43,435 nucleotides of DNA. It comes from Acanthamoeba castellanii str. Neff (taxonomy: Eukaryota; Discosea; Longamoebia; Acanthamoebidae). Position 1 is the first letter of the stretch, and each line of letters opens with the position of its first letter. Position numbers and translations under genes: made by a program. The notes beneath the pieces were generated by a model. That model saw nothing but the letters and a program-made list of their open reading frames with translations, did not search any database and was not told where the DNA came from. The stretch lies in NCBI RefSeq assembly GCF_000313135.1, contig NW_004457380.1, positions 643,093-686,527 of the forward strand, in the 5' to 3' direction. Shown one piece after another: positions 11,448 to 19,947 of this stretch.

Positions 11448-11802
11448 CTACTCCTTCTGCGCCTTGGCGATGTTGGTTGGGAGGGGCGCCTTCTTCTGTC
11501 CCGGGAGGCTGTTCTTCTGCAGTTGCCAATCAGCCGAATCGAACTGCGCTCGCCCTACATGGTGACAATGAGATCAATGAGGAGAGCAAGGACCCCAAAC
11601 CGCCCTAACGCAAGGAAGATACAACGTTGGAGACGTTGAAAAGAAAGAGTGTTGTTTTACCTCTCCTCTTGTCGAGCATGGCGCTGGCGAGTGACTTCTT
11701 GGGAAGCATTCCAAATTTCTCGTAGTACGCCTTTTCCTCTTCGCTAAGCTTGCTCACATCCACGGCAGGGGCAGCTGCGGTCTTGGGCTGTTCAGTAGAC
11801 AT
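11448..11802 (-). CDS. Endosulfine/ARPP-19/Igo-type PP2A-B55 inhibitor
   Basis: Two exons (11661-11802 and 11448-11554) give 82 residues with consistent phase. The first exon carries SEEEKAYYEKFGMLPKKS, matching the conserved helix before the Greatwall site. The second begins with RAQFDSADWQLQKN, aligned with the family motif FDSGDY. In animals and yeast, Greatwall-type kinases phosphorylate the Ser of FDSGDY, turning the protein into an inhibitor of PP2A-B55 at mitotic entry or quiescence. Here Gly-Asp-Tyr is Ala-Asp-Trp while the Ser and both acidic positions remain. The length is near that of short family members. The ATG at 11802 is preceded by an in-frame open stretch, but this start gives a family-like N-terminus. 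Confidence 0.8.
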
Positions 11803-12630
11803 GTCGTGCGGATGGATGCTTGTTGATGTTACAAATTCTGTCGTGATGCTGGGAGACGCTATTTCCTCTTCCTTTTCTCTTTTTGAGCTTCGGGGTTTGG
11901 GCGAGGAATTCAAGGTATGTTCACGAAACGCCAGGGAATGAAGGGTGAGAGGGGGCAGGGGGAGTGTATGCTGGCTCCCACTGTCAGTCCCAAGACATCT
12001 TTGTGTTGTTCTTGTTGATGTCAATGCAATGCAGTGCTGACAATTCAATGCCAATTCATGCCCCCCCCCACCAACCCTAGTGTTAGCTTGCATGCTGGGG
12101 CACAGGAATGCTGAAGGATGCTACTGTGAGGGATGAGTTGGGCTTGGGGATGATGGGGGACTTTGTTGGGTTAGGCTGGTGCCTATCTGGAAGAGGTGTT
12201 GGAGGCTCAGACACTTGAAGGCCCAGAGTCAAAACTCCAACAACATTATTGCAAGTGTGTAGACTGGACTATAGTATGGCATCAAATCACCTCATCCAAT
12301 CCCCAACCTTCTTGACCTTTACCACACTCCTCCAGCGCAACCTCTGCAGTGTCTTTTTACACAAAACAAGCAAAGTTCTGATTTTCCAGATCATGTATGC
12401 GCACACGATAAACTAAGTATTGGTAGGTCAAACATGTAGTCATTGTGAATGTGTATGTGATAAAGTAAGTGTCTGGTTTTTACAGTTTTTGTTGTTGTGT
12501 ATGCATAGGTGCAAGTCACCCTGCCATCAGCCATGGCCAACAACAAGGAACTGTTGAAGCTCCTGAAGGTGGTAACTGCCCCATTGCATACATGCTATTT
12601 TCAAAGCCCATTATGCTTTGAAACTGCAGG

Positions 12631-12664
12631 ACATTCTGTCATGTATGCATACATGATAGAATGT
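12631..12664. repeat. 34-bp near-perfect palindrome
   Basis: The core TCATGTATGCATACATGA (18 bp) is perfectly self-complementary. It extends to ACATTCT on the left and AGAATGT on the right, with one mismatched pair (G opposite T). Just upstream (about 12600-12624) is another hairpin, TTTCAAAGC with GCTTTGAAA and a 7-nt loop. Confidence 0.85.
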
Positions 12665-13111
12665 TTGCTAATTTATCTCCTCCTTGCCCCACAGATCATG
12701 TGAATGCTGCAACAATTTAATATCAAGTGAATGACAAAGAGCAGCTCCAGGCCACCCTCATAGTGAGCAGCCACCTCCTCAGGAGGCCAAGAAGGAAGAG
12801 TGAAGGGCACTCTCCACACTGAGATGTGACCAACAGCCCGTCGGAATTGCTTGTGTAAAGAATAAAAATTGACTTTTTGTCCAGTTAAATCCCAGCAGCT
12901 GTGATTTTTCCTTTTATGGTTCTGTGTGCCAACCGTTCAGGAAATTGGTCATTCCAGACCTTGACTGATGGCCCAGTTACAGCATCATATCTCTCATTAT
13001 GATATTTTAATCTGCCATTTCTCAAGATGCTCCCAATTTTGTCTTGCTATTCTTAAATTAAAACCATTTTTGTGTTGTCAAAACTATTTTTATGAGGTTA
13101 AACTCACAAAT

Positions 13112-13127
13112 AAAAGTGATCACTTTT
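13112..13127. repeat. 16-bp perfect palindrome
   Basis: AAAAGTGATCACTTTT is fully self-complementary and lies within the AT-rich island. It may be a protein-binding dyad or part of an element; nothing else identifies it. Confidence 0.8.
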
Positions 13128-13333
13128 CAAAATGACTGGACCTCTCATTTCAAATGACCACAAGTTCAAAGAACAACCTTCAACAACACATGTGATGCAG
13201 ACACTGTGCAATGTAATAGTATTAGCATTTCAGGGGCCTTAATGTAGTTGAGTACAAACCATGCTCTTACACTGGGCCAGGACTGCTGGAGGGCTGATGC
13301 CAATAGGAGATCACTGGGCACAAGCTCCAAATC

Positions 13334-13549
13334 ATGGAAGAGGTCATTCAGGCACAGGGATCAGTCTTGGTTGGAGAGATTTTCCCTCCTGAGCCATGCT
13401 GCAGGTGCCTGGCCCCTCATGGGATTCAACATGAATTGTTGAACATGAAGGAGCACATCAACACCATCAATCCAGCATGGGCACCAGAGTTTCTCTTCAT
13501 CTTCAGTGACTGTGATGGCTATTCCCTGTGCCTGAATGACCTCTTCCAT
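13334..13549. mobile_element. Foldback element candidate with 27-bp perfect inverted repeats
   Basis: Positions 13334-13360 are the exact reverse complement of 13523-13549 (27 of 27 bases), separated by about 162 bp. Inside, CCATGCTG and CAGCATGG form a second inward-facing pair. Near the centre (about 13423-13441) lies a hairpin TTCAACA-loop-TGTTGAA. The whole 216 bp could fold into a long imperfect hairpin, as in MITE or foldback elements. No flanking duplication was identified and no transposase is present. Confidence 0.5.
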
Positions 13550-14464
13550 CAGCAGCATCCAGGTAGAAGCACCAGAGCAGGAAGTTACCAGCAGCTTTCT
13601 GGCTGTAGAACCTCAAAGTAAGTGTTATCTAACTGGAAGTTGTTGAAATGGGCTAGAGATCATGTAGGCCAAATTTGCAAGCATGTAGGCAAGTTGGTGT
13701 GTGTCAGCAATCAACTGGATGAGGTAGCTGCAGTTACACTGCCCACACCTGACCAGGTAAAGAGACAAGTTGAGTCTTGTATCAGCAGTAATGGTGGCAG
13801 CAGCAACAGCTGCAGCAGTAGGGTGGGGTGGTGTTCCTTTGTTTGTTTGTGCATGAATTCACTGTGGGCACTGGCATGCAGAGCATTTGGCATGTATGAC
13901 CAGCTCAACTATTGGAAGCCATTATCACACATGTAAGCTGCCTCCTGGGAATATGGTGTAGTGATAAAGTGAGGGAAACAATTAAAAAACATGTTGGTCC
14001 ACAAAAAGCAGTTTATGTTCCAGACGCCACGATCCCGGTAAAAATGGGGTTTCGAGTGTTGACATGTCGCCAACGGAAAGCGGGCAGTTTCCTGCGGTGG
14101 AACTTCCGCGACGTCCTAATTCGTTGTGACCTGGGCTCATTGGGTTTTTGGGACCGGTGCCGTGTCGCAGGGGAAAGTTGTTTCCCCCCGCACACCACGC
14201 AACGTGCGGCGTCTGCCCTTGGTGTTTCTCCTGTTATCCTCCCGCCAACGCACGCCTCTTCCCTGCCTCTTACCACCAGCCATCCAACCACTACCACACA
14301 GGCCTCACCTCCAGCTGTATCCTTCTCTTCTCGCCCAAGCACACATCAAGCTCGCCACCACCCATCCCGTTCCTCTTCTTGTCAGGCGGCCGCACACCAC
14401 AACCCACCCCTTTGCCCAGCACAGCACACCCGCGGTCCAGCCAGCACGACAAGAAGCAGAAAAG

Positions 14465-14701
14465 ATGGAGAGCGACATGATCTTCCTGTTGGGCGCGAAG
14501 CAGGCACAACACAAGGCCGCGTCGCATCGTGACCGCTCGGCGTCGATGCCCCAGACCTACGCCTCCATGCTGGCGTCCTCGACCCCCTTCCTCTCGCCGC
14601 CACGACGGTCCTCCTTCTTCGCCAGCTACGTCGGCGAGCGAAGCGGCACGACGAGGCTTCATGACGACGACAGCGCCTTCCCTTCGCCCACCTTCGTGTA
14701 A
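14465..14701 (+). CDS. Small Ser/Ala/Arg-rich protein of unknown function
   Basis: A 78-residue single-exon ORF begins MESDMIFLLGAKQAQHK and ends DDDSAFPSPTFV. Its third codon positions are GC-rich like neighbouring exons, while the upstream sequence is a C/A-rich untranslated-type run. It contains several possible phosphorylation motifs (RDRSAS, PPRRSS) but no signal peptide, membrane segment or known domain. The frame is open further upstream, but codon use looks coding only from this ATG. It could also be the first exon of a longer gene. Confidence 0.4.
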   Translation: MESDMIFLLGAKQAQHKAASHRDRSASMPQTYASMLASSTPFLSPPRRSSFFASYVGERSGTTRLHDDDSAFPSPTFV

Positions 14702-15114
14702 TCAACGACCTCGGGCGAGTAACTGCCACGCCTGGGTCTTACGTGGACCACCGAACGAGACGAGAGCTCTTTCACGACACCGCCAACGACAAGCTCTCAT
14801 CCAACAAGGCACTACGCGTGACATCTTCTGTCCGCCGTGTACAGCACCCCACCGCCCGTTTTTGCACATAGTCGCCGACCTCTCGCCCAGCCTGTCCACA
14901 CCAACCTCTTCATCTCGTTCAGTCCACACAAGACCTTGTATAATAATACATCAACAAACCCAACAATAGCATTGCCTAATCTCTGCACGTTCCAGATTGA
15001 CCGCCAGTTTTCGCGTCTTTTGCACGCGCACCATCTTTGGATGTTGATGGTTTGCCACTGGTCTCTCTCTGCCCAGTTGCGAATGGTGGGTGAAGCGGTG
15101 GTGGTGATGTGCAA
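14702..15114. other. Convergent interval with no recognisable gene
   Basis: This stretch lies between the small ORF and the end of the oligoribonuclease gene. It is C/A-rich at first and AT-richer near 14935-14990. Long frames are open but show no domain or splice pattern, so it is probably mostly 3' UTR sequence. Confidence 0.5.
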
Positions 15115-15997
15115 TCACTGGGGACTGGCAGTCTTGTCCTGCGGCACGAAGATGTGCTCGCGGTAGAACTGCAGCTCCTTGATGCTCTCCTTGATGTCCT
15201 CCAGCGCGCGGTGGGAACCCGCCTTTGGCGGGGCCTTGGCGAAGGTCTCGGGGTACCACCGTCGGCACAGCTCCTTCACCGTGCTCACGTCCTGATCGTG
15301 GCGCACCAAAGTGAAGGTTAGAACGCGAATGAAACTCGCAGAATGAACACGACACACACGACACGGCACATGGAAGAGGGATCTGGGGTGGTGACGCGCC
15401 ATGATGCGGTAGTGGAGGTGTCCCATGAACCTGGGCATGTAGACCTGGAGGAAGCCCTTGTCGGCGTGCACGGTGTTGCCGGCCAAGATGGCCGCGCCCG
15501 GCTGCGTGTGGGCCTCCACGAATCGCAGCATTCGCTCCTCCGCCTCAGCGACCGAGACCTTGCTCTCGCGGCAGGCCTGCACCAACGATCGAGTAGCGGT
15601 TAAAAATGTTCAATCAAATGAAGAAATGGAATGGTAGAGGTACCTGCGTAAGGCCGCTGGCGCCGTGGTGGGTCTTGCACCAATCGTTCATTGAGTCCAA
15701 CACATCGTCAGGCTGGTGAATCACCAAATCGTCGGTCTAAATCGCAACAGATGAAGATGATGAGACCTTGAGTGTCGCGATTTACACAAATCGCAAGGGC
15801 CATTGTGGAGCGAGGGAAATGGTTGCACGAACCTCAGCAACGATGTTGAGATTGGCGTCCGTGATGAGGCAGGCCATCTCCATAATGTGGTCCTTGCGGG
15901 TATCCAGCCCAGTCATTTCCAGATCCACCCACACCAAGGCATCCTTCACCTTCACGGCAGCGCGAGCTTCTTCCATGATTCGAATCAAACGTCGCAT
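15115..15997 (-). CDS. REXO2: Oligoribonuclease (REXO2/Orn), DEDDh 3'-5' exonuclease
   Basis: It degrades very short RNA oligomers (nanoRNA) in the cytosol and/or mitochondria. Four exons (15833-15997, 15644-15736, 15400-15576, 15115-15291) give 203 residues with closed phase. Exo I motif: [12 protein letters not shown] carries the Asp-x-Glu pair. Exo II: the [16 protein letters not shown] segment supplies an Asp. Exo [11 protein letters not shown] carries the catalytic His and Asp. The tail [12 protein letters not shown] is typical of the family. The last intron has a GC donor (ATG then GCGCGT) with a CAG acceptor. Only this splice keeps the conserved junction [19 protein letters not shown]. 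The start at 15997 is the first ATG; a second ATG lies 7 codons later. Confidence 0.95.
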
Positions 15998-16113
15998 ACA
16001 AAGATGGCCTCGCGTTAGATTTTATTGTACAATAAAATAAGAAATCAAAAAGCCAATGCTGTGGTTTTCTTTGTTTGCATCTTGCTTGCATCTGGAACAC
16101 GCGGCACAAGAAG
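15998..16113. promoter_or_regulatory. Shared divergent promoter of oligoribonuclease and RPB11 genes
   Basis: Only 116 bp separate the two start codons, so both promoters and 5' leaders must fit here. It includes an AT-rich stretch with TTTTATTGTACAATAAAATAA (a 20-bp-scale dyad centred near 16030). No other motif is evident. Confidence 0.5.
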
Positions 16114-16792
16114 ATGAACAAACCCGAATCGCATGAACTCTTTGTGCTCAAGGAGGGCGAGAAGAAGTAGGTGCACCCGCAATTCGACGCCTCTCTGCGA
16201 GCTGCCAACCAAAAACAACAGCCTAATCGCAATTAATCCCCCCCACATCTTATTCAAGGATCTCTTACCTGCCCGACACAAAGATCCAAAATGCGGCGAC
16301 GTTCAACATAGAGAAGGAGGATCACACCATCGGCAACCTTCTGCGAATGTACGTCCTTCCGTTAATCGACGTTTTGGGCTCAAATATCAAAAATCAAAAA
16401 GATAATTAAAAATAAAAAATAATTTAAAAAATGGTGGTGAGCAGGCAGCTGTTGTCGGATCCCGACGTGGTGTTTGCGGGCTACAAGGTGCCCCACCCGC
16501 TCAAGCACACCACCGTCATCAAGGTGCAGACCAACCACAACTCCTCTCCCGGTACGTCTGTGTGACACACACGACACACACGACACACGCACCATCGCAC
16601 ATGCGCGCATACAATCGCGCGTGAAGAGTCTGACGTGATCGAGTGTGCAATTGTACGGTGGCTCTGATGACAGTGGCGGCGATGACGAATGCGCTGACGG
16701 ACCTGTTGAGCGAGTTCAACCTGCTCAGCGAGCGATTCAACTCTGCCCTCGAAAAGCACCAGCCCACCACCTCCGCCTACTACGACGAGTAG
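16114..16792 (+). CDS. RPB11: RNA polymerase II subunit RPB11
   Basis: Small core subunit that pairs with RPB3 in the polymerase assembly platform, the equivalent of half of the bacterial alpha dimer. Four exons (16114-16166, 16259-16348, 16445-16551, 16674-16792) give 122 residues. It shows the conserved KEGEKK start, FNIEKEDHTIGNLLRMQLL, DPDVVFAGYKVPHPL and the C-terminal dimer helix AMTNALTDLLSEFNLLSERF. Length and order match the eukaryotic family closely. The ATG gives the usual N-terminus (MNKPESHELFVL). Confidence 0.96.
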
Positions 16793-16930
16793 TGGACCTT
16801 TCTCTTTCTTCTTCTTCTTACTCATCTTCTTCATCTCCCTCAGCTTCCCGTAGTAAATACAGACGCAATCATCATCATCATCACCACCCACCAATACTTC
16901 ATCATCGTCTTCTTCTTCATCTTCAGATTT

Positions 16931-18869
16931 CTACATGTGGTCATCATCATCACGACTTGGTTGTGGTGGTGGTGGTGGTTGGTTGGTCATCGTCGTGGGC
17001 GGTGAGGCGCTGCATGCGCTGGTACCAGGCGGGAGGCGCGAGTGGGCGTGGGCCAGGGCGTAGTGGCCCGTCGCCTCGTCGGCCACGCTGCGCAGCACCC
17101 CGAACAGGTGCACATCCACCAGTCCTGGCTCCGCCCCATTGAAGAACTCTCGATCGCCTGCGTATGTGCGTCACATATGAGCGTGTGTCGTGTCGTGTCG
17201 TGTCGTGCCATGTTGTGTCATGTGCCCTGTGCGTGTCGTGTCGTGTCATGTGTCGTGTCATGTGCGTGTGTGGGCGCGTACCGAGGAGATCACAATAGGC
17301 ATCGAGTTCGCGGACGAGCGCGAGGCGGAGGTCGTCGCCGTAGACGCCGCGAAGGAGGCGCCTGGCGTGCCGCCACTGCCACCACAGCGAAAGGGCGGCC
17401 ATCGGCGGAGCGCTCACCCGCTCCCACACGCTCAAGTTACTCGCCTATCGCCACGCAGGGCAGATAATCAGTGTGTGCGGCCATGACACACACGACACAC
17501 ACGCCCAAGCACAGTGAGTACCTGACGGAGTGGGCGCAGGGTGCGGCTGGCCGAGCGCAGGGTGGCGTAGCGATCGGCTTGCACCAGCTGCATGAGGTTC
17601 TGGTCGATGTGGTACATCAAGTCGGCCCTGACACGCGCGTAGCAGGTGAGCGTGTTTTTATTATTATTAATTAATAACATAATATAATAAATAATAAACA
17701 AAATAAAACAAAGAGAGAAGAGTTGTGTACACTCGGGCGGATTCCTCTCGGGAAGGTTGGAAGGGGTTGTTGCGGTTGAGGTAGAGCTCCAGGAAGAGGA
17801 TCGTGTGCACCGCAACCGATATCTCCCGCTGTGTCGTGTGTCGTGTGTCGTGTGTCGTGTGTCGTGTGAGCACAGCGCAACATACACGCATACACAAAGC
17901 GGGCAAGATGGGCGGGTCGCACGTTGTTGATGTGGACGAGTGGAATCTGTTTGGCCTTGCGCTGGTCGGGTGGGCAGGGCAGGTGGTTTTTGGTCAGGGG
18001 ATTCACTTCGACCGCCTTGTACTTGAGCTTGCGCAGGTCCTGCACGCAACGCCGACCACCAAACCAGAAAAGAAAAATAAACAAATAAATAAATAACAAT
18101 AAGCAAATAAGCAAATGAACATTTTTTTTTAAAAAGAACAAATAAATAAACAAAAACACTGGGGTGATGGGGGAAGGTGTCACCAGGTAGGAGCGGACTT
18201 GGGCAGATGAGGGCTGGTAGCTGTATTGGTACAGCACGATGTTCAGGTCCTGGGAAGTGCGGGGCAACACACGACGCACAAGGCACGCACCACACACACA
18301 CACACACAAGTGTAAGACGCGCACACGAGACCATGAGCGCACCCGCGCATGGCACGAGCGCCGAGGGAAGGACATACATTCTTGTTTTCGGGAAGGAAAC
18401 GAATGTCGGCCGCGGTGAATGGCAGCGCACGCTGGGGCTCTGCGGCGCACACGGAACACACACATGGCACGACACGACACACACCACACACACACGACAC
18501 ACAGAGATGAGGAATGTTGCCACGACGCTGTGGTGTGTTTGCGTAAGCGGCGGGGCGGTACCGGATGGCGTGATGGCTGCGGCGGGCTTCGATGCTTCTG
18601 AAGGCGCGTCGGCCTTCTTGCTACTTCGATACCAGGCATTTGCCGCTCCCACCGCTGGTGTAGTACCCACAGTTAAGTAAACAGATATGTCGCGTAGTGT
18701 GCCGTGTGTGTCGTGCGCGTGTGCCGTGTGTCGTGTGTGCCGCGTGTGCCGGCGTGTGCCGTGCGTGTGCCGTGTCACGGTCTGTGCTTGGGCTCATAAT
18801 CAAGCGGCAGTGGAGTATACCGACGACAATGGAGCCCATGATCAGGAACCGGCGGACCGGAGGCGACAT
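16931..18869 (-). CDS. Prostaglandin E synthase 2-like (GST/thioredoxin-fold) membrane protein
   Basis: Nine exons sum to 326 residues with closed phase. An N-terminal hydrophobic segment (FLIMGSIVVAVGAANAW) is followed by the thioredoxin-like domain: LNIVLYQYSYQPSSAQVRSYL, then KYKAVEVNPLTK and a KQIPLVHINN strand. The C-terminal helical domain carries YCDLLG-DREFFNGAEPGLVDVHLFGVLR, which aligns well with animal PTGES2 (FMGGQKPNLADLAVYGVLR). The family CPFC motif is QPSS here, so both redox/ligand cysteines are missing. Near 17026-17032 the conserved PWYLRVE-type end (here AWYQRMQRL) lies in another frame, suggesting a one-base deletion in this sequence. As read, the protein ends in a different Pro-rich tail at 16931. 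Prostaglandin synthesis is not assured. Confidence 0.75.
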
Positions 18870-19257
18870 GCTGCTACGACGAAATAAATAAATAAATAAA
18901 TAAATAAATAAAGCTCACAGATGCAGGAGAAGGGCGCGTACGGGGAACTGCCACCTCGGGAGGGGTCGACGCAAGCCATCGCTTCTGTCCGGCTGGACAG
19001 TGATTAATTAATTATTTAAATTTATTTCTATATTTATATTGTTAAAAATGGCGGGCTGGCGTACTGCGGAGGAGGGCTGTTGGTGTGCCGCGCACTCGAC
19101 CACTCGCGACACAAGTCGACGACGCTGTGGGCCACGTCCTCCGCACTGCTCGCATGGCAAAAATAATTAATCTGTATTTTAGTCAGACAAAAAGAGTGCA
19201 AAAATAAAAGCTAAAGGAAAAACCAAATCAAAATCGACCTCAAACCAATCAAGAAAG
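18870..19257. other. Divergent interval upstream of PGES2-like and NDUFB3-like genes
   Basis: 388 bp between two head-to-head starts. It holds a TAAA tandem repeat beside the left start and an AT-rich block (about 18998-19045) with ATTAATTAATTATTTAAAT-like sequence. Promoters for both genes are expected here; no specific factor site was recognised. Confidence 0.5.
18882..18912. repeat. (TAAA)n tetranucleotide repeat
   Basis: About seven tandem AAAT/TAAA units begin 13 bp upstream of the PGES2-like start codon, in its 5' flanking sequence. Confidence 0.9.
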
Positions 19258-19521
19258 ATGGCGAGCAACCCCAAGGTGAGCGGCCCATTCGGCGGACCGA
19301 TCGAGAGCTGGCGTACCCACCCCATGCTGCGGATCACCCACCCCAGAGACGTGCTTCCCGGCTTCGGAACGGCCCTCGGCCTCTTTGCCATCGTCTGCGT
19401 CGGCGAATGGATGTGGAAGTCTGCTGGCGCCCCCAAGCTGCGAGCCACCGGCAAGTCGGCCTGGAAGGACGCTTCTGCCGCCCATGACGATGAGAAGGTC
19501 CTCAAGTCGCACTCTCATTAA
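19258..19521 (+). CDS. Probable mitochondrial complex I subunit B12 (NDUFB3-like)
   Basis: An 87-residue single-exon protein with one membrane segment (LPGFGTALGLFAIVCVGEWMW) preceded by ESWRTHPMLRITHPRDV. The pattern of a short N-terminus, a Trp/Arg-containing linker, a PGFG turn, one helix and a charged His-rich tail (KSHSH) fits NDUFB3/B12, an accessory subunit of the complex I membrane arm. Identity is low, so other small inner-membrane proteins remain possible. Codon use and the clean ATG (AAGATGGCG) support a real gene. Confidence 0.6.
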   Translation: MASNPKVSGPFGGPIESWRTHPMLRITHPRDVLPGFGTALGLFAIVCVGEWMWKSAGAPKLRATGKSAWKDASAAHDDEKVLKSHSH

Positions 19522-19947
19522 TTCATGTCTACTCAATTAAAGTGCGTCTTCGCATTCATCTCCAAAGCCCCCCCACATCATTCTACTCCAAAATCCATCC
19601 TGCTTGCGCCTCCATCCATCCAGGCCTAAGAGAGTTTTTCGGCACACCAAGAGTCTGGAGTTCAAGTAAGAACACCCCACACAAGGCCTTGGGCTACAAG
19701 TAGAACGCGAACGGTAAGCAAAAGGGTGTCTTGTTGTTGATAACTCTGGTTGTCGTCTCTTCTTCTCTCCCGTCGTGTGGCCACCATCACGACGAGTGGC
19801 TTGATGGCAGTTGCTGAGAGGAAGAGGAGGATTGATCCGTGGAGGTGGTGGTGGCGGAGGCTCTCGCAAGGTGGTGGTGGGTGTGGAGGGACGAATGGTG
19901 GGCGTGGCGATGGCGTAGGGTGACTAGTTGTGTGTGGCAACACGTTG
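19522..19947. other. Convergent interval after the NDUFB3-like gene
   Basis: 426 bp to the Rab21 stop. ATTAAAG soon after the NDUFB3-like stop may serve as a polyadenylation signal. A short frame at about 19623-19668, after a CCAG acceptor-like site, reads PKRVFRHTKSLEFK then stop; it could be an alternative last exon but joins no known upstream exon in frame. The right half is GGTGG-rich 3' sequence of Rab21. Confidence 0.45.

Larger units (their letters stand above)
11803..14464. other. Gene-poor, AT-richer island with many inverted repeats
   Basis: About 2.2 kb (to roughly 14,020) differs from its surroundings: lower GC, no CACACG repeats, no GTACG donors, and many A/T runs. ORFs here are short and show no recognisable domains. 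Several dyads are listed separately. A fragment at about 12509-12568 (reading AMANNKELLKLLK) lies between AG and GT dinucleotides and could be a decayed exon. From about 14,020 to 14,464 the sequence returns to GC-rich C-runs, likely the 5' region of the next ORF. It could be a decayed mobile element or foreign insert; no terminal repeats or target-site duplication were identified. Confidence 0.55.

Noticed and set aside
12509..12703. 64-residue ORF in the AT-rich island as a real gene
   Set aside because: Too short, no domain, AT-rich tail; at most a decayed exon.
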